DNA of 46,835 nt from Isosphaeraceae bacterium (GTDB lineage: Bacteria > Planctomycetota > Planctomycetia > Isosphaerales > Isosphaeraceae), in NCBI GenBank assembly GCA_025356435.1, contig JANXSY010000237.1:1-46835 (forward strand). Reading direction: 5' to 3'. The number at the start of each line of letters is the position of its first letter. Position 1 is the first letter of the stretch. Under the pieces are notes generated by a model. It worked only from the letters and a program-made list of their open reading frames with translations. It ran no database searches and was not told the DNA's origin. A program made the translations under genes and the position numbers. Shown piece after piece: positions 32,192-40,144 of this stretch.

Positions 32192-33745
32192 TTAACGGAC
32201 CGTCTGCCCGCTCACCTTCGCCATCCCGACCGGTCGCTCGAACACATAGACCAACGCCTGCCGCTTCTTCGGCACTTCGGGATAGGTCGCAACCGGCTTG
32301 AGACCCTCGACGAGCGAGCGGAGTTGGTCGCAATAGGGCCAAGGCCCGCGGAGGTGGGCGTCGCGGACGACGACGTATCGCAGGCTCGGGTCGTTTGAGG
32401 CGTCGATGATGTTGGCAAACGTATAGCCGGGACGGTTGCCGTAGAACTGCGAGAGGCCGGTCACGTCGGCCACTCCCTCGCCAGGCCCGACGTTCTTCGC
32501 GACCCAGGCCCCGGCGTCTCGATAGCCGGCCATCGACTCGTTGATCGGCGCGAACGTCTCACGGCCGAAATAGAGGCTAAGCCCTGCGAGCAAGACGAGC
32601 CAGACCGCCGGTCCCGCCGTGTAACGGACGTCGTCAAGCCCGAGCCATCGGCCGGGGATCGTGAGCCGACCCATGAGCGTATGCAGGCCCGATGCGGCCG
32701 CAGGGATGAGCAGATAGGCCACGATCATCGCGTGTCTGGGCGTGCAATAACCGCCCGTGGCATGCAACCGGATCAGCGCGAGGGCCGACGCCGCGAGGAC
32801 AATCGCCACGAACAGCCAGGGTCGAGACCGATCGCCCGGGGGCCAGGCGAGGAACATCCCGACGACCACGAACGGCAGTAACGGCAGGCTGACAGCGTCT
32901 CGGACGGCCTCGGCCATCGCTCGGGCGGCGAGGACGTAGGTCTTCGCGGTCGACTGGTTCGGGTCGAGCGGTCGCTGGCGTTCGACGGCAGTCGGGGCTG
33001 ACTTCGGCGCGGTGCCGAGCAGCCTCTGGACGGCGGGTTTGGTGCCAAGACCACCCTTCATGGCGATATATGGGCCGACCAGCAGCGCGGGGCCGATCAC
33101 GAGGAATCCCACAGCCGCCCACCAGCGTGGCCAGACGAGCCGGGTCGAGTGAAGCAGGGGCATTGCGGCCAGGCTGGCGACGAGGGCCATCGGCAAGAGC
33201 AGCCCCTCGGGGCGGGCCAGGTAGGCGAGTGCGGCGAATCCGATCGTGGGCGGGAGCCAGACGAACCGGCCTTCGCGGAGGAATCGAAGCGCGGTGAAGA
33301 GGCCCCAGGTCCAGAAGAGGAGGAAGGTGCTCTCACTGAGAACGTCGGCCATCGTGTGGCCGGTCAGGGGGACGATCAAGGCGAGCACGACGGCGAGCCA
33401 GGCCGAAGCTCCGCCGAAGAGTTCGAGGGCCACGAGATAGAGCGGGACTACCCAGAGGACTCCCGCAACGACCGAGGCAACCTGCGCGGCACGCTGCCAG
33501 CCATCGGGGGTGCCGGGGGCGAGCAGGCCGCGATGCGCGAGCATGATCCCGGCGGGATAGGCGGGGTGGTCAACCGCCTGGAGCAGCCCTTGTTTCAAAG
33601 AGCCCTGGTCGAGCCGTTTGGCCTGGTCGATATAGCGGAGGCCATCATTGAACATGACGGCCGTGTGCCCAGCCATCCAGCCGAGCAGGCCCGCCGCGCA
33701 TCCCATCAGGAGGATAATCCGAGCCGCGTGCTGACGTCCTGTCAT
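32192..33745 (-). CDS. Polytopic glycosyltransferase, family 39-like (PMT/ArnT type)
   Basis: 517 residues with about ten hydrophobic segments. An early loop between the first two helices carries acidic residues (M-F-N-D-G-L-R-Y-I-D), as in GT39/ArnT enzymes where such an Asp is catalytic, and D-H-P-A-Y-P follows. Later segments include SESTFLLFWTWGLF and PEGLLLPMAL. A C-terminal extracytoplasmic domain (about 400-517) is present. Enzymes of this type use polyprenyl-phosphate sugars on the outer side of the membrane. It starts 3 bases after the GT2 stop. Confidence 0.82.
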   Translation of the reverse strand: MTGRQHAARIILLMGCAAGLLGWMAGHTAVMFNDGLRYIDQAKRLDQGSLKQGLLQAVDHPAYPAGIMLAHRGLLAPGTPDGWQRAAQVASVVAGVLWVVPLYLVALELFGGASAWLAVVLALIVPLTGHTMADVLSESTFLLFWTWGLFTALRFLREGRFVWLPPTIGFAALAYLARPEGLLLPMALVASLAAMPLLHSTRLVWPRWWAAVGFLVIGPALLVGPYIAMKGGLGTKPAVQRLLGTAPKSAPTAVERQRPLDPNQSTAKTYVLAARAMAEAVRDAVSLPLLPFVVVGMFLAWPPGDRSRPWLFVAIVLAASALALIRLHATGGYCTPRHAMIVAYLLIPAAASGLHTLMGRLTIPGRWLGLDDVRYTAGPAVWLVLLAGLSLYFGRETFAPINESMAGYRDAGAWVAKNVGPGEGVADVTGLSQFYGNRPGYTFANIIDASNDPSLRYVVVRDAHLRGPWPYCDQLRSLVEGLKPVATYPEVPKKRQALVYVFERPVGMAKVSGQTVR

Positions 33746-33748
33746 GCG

Positions 33749-34780
33749 CTATGAGTCCTTTCGCATCGAGGCATCCTGCCCACGGCCCGTCACCACGACA
33801 CCCTCGGCCAGTTCGAGCACCATCCGGCCGCGCAGCTCGTTCCCGTCTCTGAGGAGCTTCGCGACCCGTCCGATCCTCCGCCACGAACTCGCGTCGTCCG
33901 GGTGCCGGCGTCGGGCGACAGCCCAGGCTCCCTTGACCTTCGCCTCAATGGCGACGATCGCGTAAAGCCCGAGGAATTGCCATCGCGGCAGGTGCTTCCG
34001 GAAGTACAGGAGCTTGCTGTGCCGGGTGATGACCCGCATCTTTGGCGAAATCGCCCGATTTTGCAAGGGACGTAAATGGACGACCGAGATCGAGGGGTCA
34101 TATTCAATCCGCCAGCCCTTGTCAGTGGCCGATCGGCAGAGCGCCACCTCTTCGTAGTAGAGGAAGAAATCTTCGTCCATGCCGCCGACGTCTTCCATCA
34201 TCTCCGGGTTCAGGAGCACGCAGGCCCCCGTCACCCAGGGGACCGGTCCGGGCTTGATCCGCCAATCGGGCTGGTATTTCCGGCGTGATCGGGGTATCAA
34301 CTGCTCCCAAACGGTCCGAAAGAGCGTGGGGAACGCCCCGACGGACGGCTGAGGCGACCCATCGGGGTTGCGAAGGCCAAACCCAACGATCCCGGGCGGA
34401 TTGGCTCCAGCGCTTTCGAACCGTTCCACCAGGCGCGACACCTCGGCGATCAGACCGGCATCGGCCTCCACGTCTGGATTGAGCACCAAGAGCCAACACC
34501 CCCGCGCGGCGGCCCATCCGGCGTTGACGCCGACGGCGAAGCCCCCATTCTCGGCACGGGCGAGCAGCCGCACGCCCGTCGGTGGCGAATGGAGCGAATC
34601 TGGCATCGGATCGGGGGATTGATTATCAACGACGATCAGCTCGGCACGTCCGTCGCGAACCGCATCTGCCCGGCCGAGGTCGGCAACCAGACGCTCGACG
34701 TCGGGCCAGCTATTGTAGTTGACGATCACGACGGCAAGGCGTCGGGTCGGTCGCACGGTGGGAGTCTCGGGGAGTTGCAC
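33749..34780 (-). CDS. Glycosyltransferase family 2 (rhamnosyltransferase-like)
   Basis: 343 residues. GT-A fold: A-V-V-I-V-N-Y-N-S at 16-24, V-V-D-N-Q-S, the metal-binding N-P-D103-V-E105-A-D block, and the acceptor-side D-E-D-F-F-L-Y-Y-E210-E211-V-A-L-C motif typical of rhamnosyltransferase-like GT2 proteins. C-terminal amphipathic helices probably associate with the membrane. It is first in the minus-strand arm of the polysaccharide locus, divergent from the sugar-phosphate transferase gene; a perfect 8-base stem-loop lies 15 bases upstream of its ATG. Sugar specificity is unknown. Confidence 0.92.
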   Translation of the reverse strand: MQLPETPTVRPTRRLAVVIVNYNSWPDVERLVADLGRADAVRDGRAELIVVDNQSPDPMPDSLHSPPTGVRLLARAENGGFAVGVNAGWAAARGCWLLVLNPDVEADAGLIAEVSRLVERFESAGANPPGIVGFGLRNPDGSPQPSVGAFPTLFRTVWEQLIPRSRRKYQPDWRIKPGPVPWVTGACVLLNPEMMEDVGGMDEDFFLYYEEVALCRSATDKGWRIEYDPSISVVHLRPLQNRAISPKMRVITRHSKLLYFRKHLPRWQFLGLYAIVAIEAKVKGAWAVARRRHPDDASSWRRIGRVAKLLRDGNELRGRMVLELAEGVVVTGRGQDASMRKDS

Positions 34781-34794
34781 GCGAGCGACCTTGT

Positions 34795-34817
34795 CGAGGG
34801 GAACGAAACTCCCCTCG
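34795..34817. promoter_or_regulatory. Perfect 8-base inverted repeat in the divergent control region
   Basis: CGAGGGGA (34795-34802), a 7-base loop, then TCCCCTCG (34810-34817). It lies between the two divergent arms of the polysaccharide locus, 15 bases from the GT2 start and 88 from the sugar-transferase start. It could be an operator or a leader hairpin on the minus-strand mRNA. No clear promoter hexamers were found here. Confidence 0.45.
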
Positions 34818-34905
34818 CCTTTCGGCGGATCGGGGAATCACTGGAATAATCGGTCGGATCGGCCGATGGAAGAGTTTAAGGGAAAATTGGGAGAGGTCGC
34901 CAAGG

Positions 34906-36087
34906 ATGGTCAGACCGCTCAACATTGCCGAGGGTGACCAGCCGGGCCGAAGTCCGGTGCGGAGACGCTCGCCCCGGCCGACACCGAAGGAACGGTGGAC
35001 CCGCCCCATGATCACCCCATCCTCGACGGACGGAGCCGGGCCATCTCCGGTCTCACGCGGGACCGCCGGCCGGGTCCTGATCGTGGGAGGGTGCCGCGAT
35101 AGCCGACGGCTCGCCCGCACCCTCCGCAACGGCCCCTGGCCCGACCTGCCGGTCGTCGGGTTCATCGACGCTGGTCACTCCGGCGTCTCCGGACCGATGA
35201 CCCGAGGCCGCCAGCTCGCCATCCACCCCCAGGCCGATCCGGTCCCGGTCGTCGGCCGAATCGATCGGCTCGAAGAGTGGGTTGATCGCTTCAAAGCGAC
35301 CCATCTCGTCGTGGCCCTCTCGAACCGCTCAGCGCACCGGATTCGTCGCCAGATCGAGATTGTCTCGAAGTCGAACATCCGCGTCCACTGGATCAACACC
35401 GACGTCAAGCGCAACACCCCGGCCGACGCCCCGGCTGATGTCGCCACGATCAGCACCGCCGCCGTCTGGCGCTGGGACCGGCTCGCGAAACGCGCTGTCG
35501 ATTTCGTCGGCTCGCTCCTCGGGCTGATGGTCCTCTCGCCCCTGTTCCTCACGGTCGCGGCGATCATCCTCATCACCTCGGGACGGCCGGTCTTCTACCT
35601 GCAGGAACGGGTCGGGCAGGGGGGCCGCCGGTTCAAGATGTTCAAGTTCCGGAGCATGAGACTTGACGCCGAGGGGTCGACCGGGCCAATCTGGGCCTCG
35701 ACCTCCGACAATCGTTGCACCGAGATCGGCTCGTGGCTCCGCCGCACGAACATCGACGAACTCCCGCAACTGTTCAACGTCCTCAAGGGCGAGATGAGCC
35801 TGGTCGGACCCCGGCCCGAGCGGCCGATCTTCGTCGAGAAGTTCCGCGACACCGTCCCCGACTACGACCTTCGTCACGCCGTCCCCGGCGGCATGACCGG
35901 CTGGGCGCAAGTTCACGGCTGGCGGGGCCGAACCTCGCTCCGTAAGCGCGTGCAGTATGACCTCGATTACATCCAGCGATGGGGCTTCTGGCTCGACTTC
36001 CGGGTGTTGTTCATGACGATCCAGCACGTCGCGAAGGGGAAGATCCGCTGGCAGCCGCCGAAGGCCAAACGGAGGCGCTCGGCGTGA
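34906..36087 (+). CDS. Polyprenyl-phosphate sugar-1-phosphate transferase, without N-terminal membrane bundle
   Basis: 393 residues. GGGAGAGG about 9 bases upstream supports the ATG at 34906. The N-terminal ~55 residues are disordered and basic. A Rossmann-like domain (55-165, with G-R-V-L-I-V-G-G and V-P-V-V-G) resembles the CoA-binding-3 domain of WcaJ/WbaP proteins. One hydrophobic re-entrant helix (about 198-225) precedes the catalytic domain: Q-E-R-V-G, K-F-R-S-M, R-R-T-N-I-D-E-L-P-Q-L-F-N-V-L, G-E-M-S-L-V-G-P-R-P-E. It should load the first sugar phosphate onto undecaprenyl phosphate. The four N-terminal helices of WcaJ-type enzymes are absent. Confidence 0.92.
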   Translation: MVRPLNIAEGDQPGRSPVRRRSPRPTPKERWTRPMITPSSTDGAGPSPVSRGTAGRVLIVGGCRDSRRLARTLRNGPWPDLPVVGFIDAGHSGVSGPMTRGRQLAIHPQADPVPVVGRIDRLEEWVDRFKATHLVVALSNRSAHRIRRQIEIVSKSNIRVHWINTDVKRNTPADAPADVATISTAAVWRWDRLAKRAVDFVGSLLGLMVLSPLFLTVAAIILITSGRPVFYLQERVGQGGRRFKMFKFRSMRLDAEGSTGPIWASTSDNRCTEIGSWLRRTNIDELPQLFNVLKGEMSLVGPRPERPIFVEKFRDTVPDYDLRHAVPGGMTGWAQVHGWRGRTSLRKRVQYDLDYIQRWGFWLDFRVLFMTIQHVAKGKIRWQPPKAKRRRSA

Positions 36088-37100
36088 ATCGGCCCGCCTG
36101 CTCGGTCGTGATCCCCTCTTACAACGGCCGCCGCCTGCTCGAAGTCTGCCTCGCGAGCATCGCCCGCTGCCTGCCTGAAGGGATCGCCGTAGAGGTGATC
36201 GTCACCGACGATGCCTCGACCGACGACACCGCCGCCTGGGTCGCGACCGAACACCCGACCGTCCGGCTGATTCGGCTCGCGACGAACCTGGGTTTCGTCG
36301 GGGCCGCGAATGCGGGTGTCGCCGCCGCTCGGGGCGAGGTCATCCAGCTCCTGAACAACGATACCGAAGTCACCCCCGGCTGGATCGAGGCGGGTCTGGC
36401 CCCGTTCGACGACCCCCGCGTCGGTTCGGTGGCTCCGCTGGTCCTGGTCCGATCCGACCCAAGCCGGGTCGACTCGGCCGGCGACTCCTATTCGTTCGTC
36501 GGCTGGCCCTGCAAACGGGGACACGGTCAATCGGCGTCAGACTGGGAACGCCATCCCGCCGATATGGTCTTCGGCGCCAGCGGATCGAGCGCTTTCTATC
36601 GAGGGTCGGCCCTTGAGCGGGTCGGGGTCTACGACCCGGCGTTCGGGTCCTATTACGAAGATGTCGACCTCGCCTTCCGACTCCGGTGGGCGGGCTATTC
36701 CTGCGTCTACGCCCCGTCGTGCCGGGTCTTGCACGAGGTCTCAGCGAGCTACGACCACGCCAAGCCGGCCCTCCAGCGCCGGATGGCGCGGAACGCCGAA
36801 CTCCTCTTCTGGTCGAACCTGCCCTGGCCCTGGCTCCTCGCCGCCGCGATCCCGCACGCCGCCTTCACGCTCGCCCAGGCGGTCTGGCGACTCGCCCGAG
36901 GCCGGTCCAAGCCCTTCTTACTCGGCAAGCTTGATGCCCTCAAGGCGTCTCCGCAACTCCTCAGTCGCCGCCGCCTTCGGGCCGACCTCGCCCGCTCCCC
37001 CATCGCCCGCCCGCACTTCCCGATCGCCTTCTCGACCCTCGCCGACGCGCGGAATCACCTGCGTCGACCGAAGGAGAGTCACGGCCGACTTAGCGTATAG
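36084..37100 (+). CDS. Glycosyltransferase family 2
   Basis: 338 residues starting at GTG 36084, which overlaps the preceding stop (GTGA) and has GGAGG 8 bases upstream; an earlier in-frame start at 35979 would lie inside the sugar-transferase gene. GT-A elements are CSVVIPSYNGRRLLE at the N-terminus, T-D-D-A-S-T-D-D, N-N-D (91-93) for metal binding, and G-S-Y-Y-E-D-V-D-L-A-F-R for the acceptor side. Its C-terminal basic helices may attach to the membrane. It is coupled to the initiating sugar-phosphate transferase, so it probably adds the second sugar of the lipid-linked unit. Specificity is unknown. Confidence 0.92.
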   Translation: MNRPACSVVIPSYNGRRLLEVCLASIARCLPEGIAVEVIVTDDASTDDTAAWVATEHPTVRLIRLATNLGFVGAANAGVAAARGEVIQLLNNDTEVTPGWIEAGLAPFDDPRVGSVAPLVLVRSDPSRVDSAGDSYSFVGWPCKRGHGQSASDWERHPADMVFGASGSSAFYRGSALERVGVYDPAFGSYYEDVDLAFRLRWAGYSCVYAPSCRVLHEVSASYDHAKPALQRRMARNAELLFWSNLPWPWLLAAAIPHAAFTLAQAVWRLARGRSKPFLLGKLDALKASPQLLSRRRLRADLARSPIARPHFPIAFSTLADARNHLRRPKESHGRLSV

Positions 37101-37217
37101 GTTCGGGCTTACGCGTCTATCCGCTTAACCGCTCAGGTTTACGCAGAGACCTCGTTCTCTTCGGACTCCATCCGCCTTACCCCTCTCGATCGAAATTGGC
37201 TTCGTTTCGGGAGGCGA

Positions 37218-38288
37218 TCAGCCGCGTCTCGACAGCGCCTTGACGGCCCGACGGTCTCGGCGGTTGGGGCTTTGGCCGCCGGCGTGGCATGAGTGGACAA
37301 CGCTGACACCGACCGGAGCGAACTCTGAGCCTCGGCGGATGGCAATGGCCGACGCAAACCCGGCCTCGGCCACGTCGCGATAGGTCAGGCTTGACTCGGG
37401 ATCGCGAACGGGGGCGGGCAGGGGCGTAGGGGTCCGGGGAGGCAGAGGGACGGGCTTCGGAGGTGCGGGCGGAGCGGAGAGTGTGGCGGTTGGCTCGGAC
37501 AGCTCCCTTCGCAGTTCGTTGAGGTAGCCATGGAAACCCTTCGTCGCCTCGCGTTCGTAGCGGAGCAGAAGTTGGACGGGCTTCGTCAACTCGGCGCCGT
37601 AAGTGGCTCGCGCCGAGGCTCGGGCATTGGCGTCGAGGTCGGCAAGCCGGTCGGCGACTTCCTCCAGTCGCTCGATTTCGGCCGAGACAAATGCGAGCTG
37701 ATGGGCGAGCGGGTCGGCCCCTTCGGACGCGTCAATCGAGGTCTGCCCGTCGCGGAGGCTGGGGAGGAGCCCGATCAGGTCGAGCGCTAGCGACCGTTCC
37801 GCCTCTTTCCACTCGCCCGACGATCGGAGCGACCGGCCGAGCTGGTCCCATCGGTCGATCATCAGCTCGCAGCCGTGGCGGGTGGTCTGGAGTTGCCGGC
37901 TGATCCACTCGGGCTGGTCGGCAAGCTTCGCGGCGGTCACGGCCGCTTCGAGCTTGCGGTCCTCCTCCCAGGAGGTCGAGGCGCGGGCACCATAGTCGTT
38001 GATCGCGGCGTTGACGTTCTTCTGGCACCGATCCATCTTGATCGACGTCAGGACGAACTGGGTGAAGGCGTACTCCTGCCACCCCAAACGGGGGCGAAAC
38101 TCCGAGTGCCAGGCGTTCGAGCGGACCTCGACATCGGCCTTCATCGCCGCGTCGACGACCGACCCATCCCCTGCCAGGCCATGCTTGAACGCATTGCCCC
38201 GGCTCTTACCCTTCCCTTCCTCCGTCTTCGGCCCCGTGCTCTTGGACGCATTGAGCCGATTCGCCTCGACCTGCCGCTCGCTCGCCAG
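37218..38288 (-). CDS. Second member of the planctomycete 'STGP..EGK..NA..HGL' family; apparent CTG start
   Basis: 356 residues if translation begins at CTG 38288. The first ATG in frame (38144) would remove the whole conserved N-terminus, which upstream of it reads L-A-S-E-R-Q-V-E-A-N-R-L-N-A-S-K-S-T-G-P and ends N-A-F-K-H-G-L-A-G. This matches the N-terminus of the paralogue at 339-1403, and the two lengths then agree (354 and 356). GGAG sits 8 bases before the CTG; an in-frame TGA closes the frame about 64 bases upstream and no ATG, GTG or TTG intervenes. Later blocks also align: S-W-E-E-D-R-K-L-E-A-A, H-G-C-E-L, L-T-K-P-V-Q-L-L-L-R-Y-E-R-E-A. Function is unknown. Confidence 0.8.
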   Translation of the reverse strand: MASERQVEANRLNASKSTGPKTEEGKGKSRGNAFKHGLAGDGSVVDAAMKADVEVRSNAWHSEFRPRLGWQEYAFTQFVLTSIKMDRCQKNVNAAINDYGARASTSWEEDRKLEAAVTAAKLADQPEWISRQLQTTRHGCELMIDRWDQLGRSLRSSGEWKEAERSLALDLIGLLPSLRDGQTSIDASEGADPLAHQLAFVSAEIERLEEVADRLADLDANARASARATYGAELTKPVQLLLRYEREATKGFHGYLNELRRELSEPTATLSAPPAPPKPVPLPPRTPTPLPAPVRDPESSLTYRDVAEAGFASAIAIRRGSEFAPVGVSVVHSCHAGGQSPNRRDRRAVKALSRRG

Positions 38289-38296
38289 GATTTGAT

Positions 38297-38300
38297 CTCC
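38297..38300 (-). promoter_or_regulatory. Ribosome binding site that supports a CTG start
   Basis: GGAG on the minus strand with 8 bases to the CTG at 38288-38286. An ATC codon three bases earlier is the only other near-cognate option. This site is the main positional evidence for the proposed start. Confidence 0.5.
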
Positions 38301-38463
38301 TGGTGGTGCCTCATCGCGCCCATCAACAGGAGAACAATCACTTACTCAGGGAGATCTGTCCCGAATTATGGCAAATATTTCCGAGTCCGGGATATCGCGA
38401 GGACGAATAGACCGATTAACGGGATTATTGTCCTCGTTCCGACGGTCTTAACGCCAGGCTTTC

Positions 38464-38498
38464 TGGTCTCCTCCCCCGCAAATGAGGGAGGGGACCCA
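38464..38498 (-). terminator. Imperfect hairpin downstream of nuoN
   Basis: Arms 38464-38475 and 38486-38498 pair over about 11 bases with one mismatch and one bulge around a 10-base loop; the core is CCTCCC/GGGAGG. A second, shorter stem GGCTGA/TCAGCC is at 38517-38539. Both lie within 110 bases after the nuoN stop and are candidates for ending the complex I transcript. No clear T-run follows. Confidence 0.4.
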
Positions 38499-38569
38499 AT
38501 GTCGTTTTCCGGGGACGGCTGAGCGCTCGCTCATCAGCCTGGGGTTCTTGACCCGCATGCGGTGCGAGC

Positions 38570-40144
38570 TCAACGAACCGTGACAGCTTTCGGCGGGGCC
38601 AGTTCGAGAGGAGCCGGGGTGTCCGAGACGGCGATCGCGGCTTCGTGCGCGGCCTCCATGATGGGGGAGGCGAAGATGCCGAGGACGAGCGTCAGGAGGG
38701 TGCAGGCGGTGATCGCGGCACCGGTCGGCCAGGTCAGGCGGACCGAAAACGGCTTGCCGGTCGCCGGGCGGAGGAACATGACGACGACGATCCGCAAGTA
38801 GTAATAGGCACCGATCGCAGAGTTGATCGCCCCGATCAGCGCGAGACATTGGAACAGCGAGGCGTCGTCGCCCCGAGACGCACTCCAGGCGGAGGTGAAC
38901 AACTCGAACTTGCCGACGAAACCTGCTAGTGGCGGGATGCCCGCGAGGCTGAAGAGGCAGACGGCCATCGCGAGTGCCAGGGGGCGGTGGGTCGCGGCGA
39001 GCCCGGCCATATCGTCGACCGTCTCGACCGGTCGGTCGCCCGAGTTGATGGCGATGATAACCGCGAAGGCCCCGAGGGTCATGGCGGCGTAGGCGACGAG
39101 GTAATAGAGCAAACTCTCAGCGCCGAGGGTCACGCCCCCGCTCGACCCGTTCCGGAAGGCGACAGCAACGCCGATCATGAGGTAGCCGGCGTGTGCGATC
39201 GAGGAATAGGCGAGGAGCCGTTTGAGGTTGTTCTGCGCGAGGGCCACGGTGTTGCCAAGCGTCATCGTGACCGCCGCCAGGATCGCGGCGAGCAGTACGG
39301 CCTTCTGATTCAGGGCACTCTCGGCACCTTGAGCCCCGATGACCGCGACGACCGTCCGGAGGATCGCGACGAACCCCAGCCCCTTCGGCACCCACGCAAG
39401 CAGCGCTGCGAGAATCGCGGGGGAGCCTTGATAGACGTCGGGCGCGTAGAAGTGGAACGGCACGGCGGCGATGCGGAAGCCGAGGCCCGCCATCAGGAAG
39501 ACGAGGGCGACCAGGCCGAGCTGGAGCTGCGGGACGTTGGCCATCGTCTTCGAGAGGTAGGCGAGTGCCTTGAGGTTGCTTACCCCGGTCGTGCCGTAGA
39601 GGTAGGCCATGCCGAAGAGGAGCAGGGCCGACGAGAAGATGCTCAGGAAGAAATACTTCGTCGCCGCTTCCTGCGTACTGGCGTTGCGTCGGGCGAGGTA
39701 GAGCAGGAGATAGGTCGGGATGCTGACCAGTTCGAGGCCGACGAAGAGGAAGACGAGTTCGTTGGCCGAGCAGACGAGCATCGCCCCGGCGTTGATCATC
39801 AGGAGCGCGCCGAAGAACTCGGGGGCGCGGGCGTCGTCAACCTGATCGTGGGCCATCCCCAGGACGATCAGGCCGGTAAGCAGGAAGATGAGCCGAGAGT
39901 AGAAGGCGAGCGCGTCGTTGACGACGAGGCCGGCATAGGGGTCATACGTCTCGCCCCGGACCAGAAAGAGCGCGACGATTCCGAGGCCGAGCGTGGCGGC
40001 CGAGAGGATCGACCAGGCCCGTCGAGGGAGTCGCACGAAAGCGCCAGCGGTCATCATCGCCGTTGCCACCGCGAGGAGGATCAACTCGGGCGTGAGGATG
40101 CGCAAGGTCTGCACGGCCGACGCGAACGGGGTCAGGGCGATCAC
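38570..40144 (-). CDS. nuoN: NADH-quinone oxidoreductase subunit N
   Basis: 524 residues, about 14 membrane helices. An antiporter-like proton-pumping subunit of complex I. Diagnostic parts are F-V-G-L-E-L-V-S-I-P-T-Y-L-L (essential Glu in helix 5), P-F-H-F-Y-A-P-D-V-Y-Q-G-S-P (helix 7 region with its conserved proline break), and N-N-L-K-R-L-L-A-Y-S-S-I-A-H-A-G-Y (channel Lys). Translation starts at GTG 40144, overlapping the nuoM stop (GTGA). It is last in the operon; the C-terminal Pro/Ala tail is slightly longer than usual. Confidence 0.95.
   Translation of the reverse strand: MIALTPFASAVQTLRILTPELILLAVATAMMTAGAFVRLPRRAWSILSAATLGLGIVALFLVRGETYDPYAGLVVNDALAFYSRLIFLLTGLIVLGMAHDQVDDARAPEFFGALLMINAGAMLVCSANELVFLFVGLELVSIPTYLLLYLARRNASTQEAATKYFFLSIFSSALLLFGMAYLYGTTGVSNLKALAYLSKTMANVPQLQLGLVALVFLMAGLGFRIAAVPFHFYAPDVYQGSPAILAALLAWVPKGLGFVAILRTVVAVIGAQGAESALNQKAVLLAAILAAVTMTLGNTVALAQNNLKRLLAYSSIAHAGYLMIGVAVAFRNGSSGGVTLGAESLLYYLVAYAAMTLGAFAVIIAINSGDRPVETVDDMAGLAATHRPLALAMAVCLFSLAGIPPLAGFVGKFELFTSAWSASRGDDASLFQCLALIGAINSAIGAYYYLRIVVVMFLRPATGKPFSVRLTWPTGAAITACTLLTLVLGIFASPIMEAAHEAAIAVSDTPAPLELAPPKAVTVR

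Noticed and set aside
37101-37217. Possible small gene in the gap after the second GT2
   Set aside because: No frame has both a ribosome binding site and a start; the region is a short convergent spacer.
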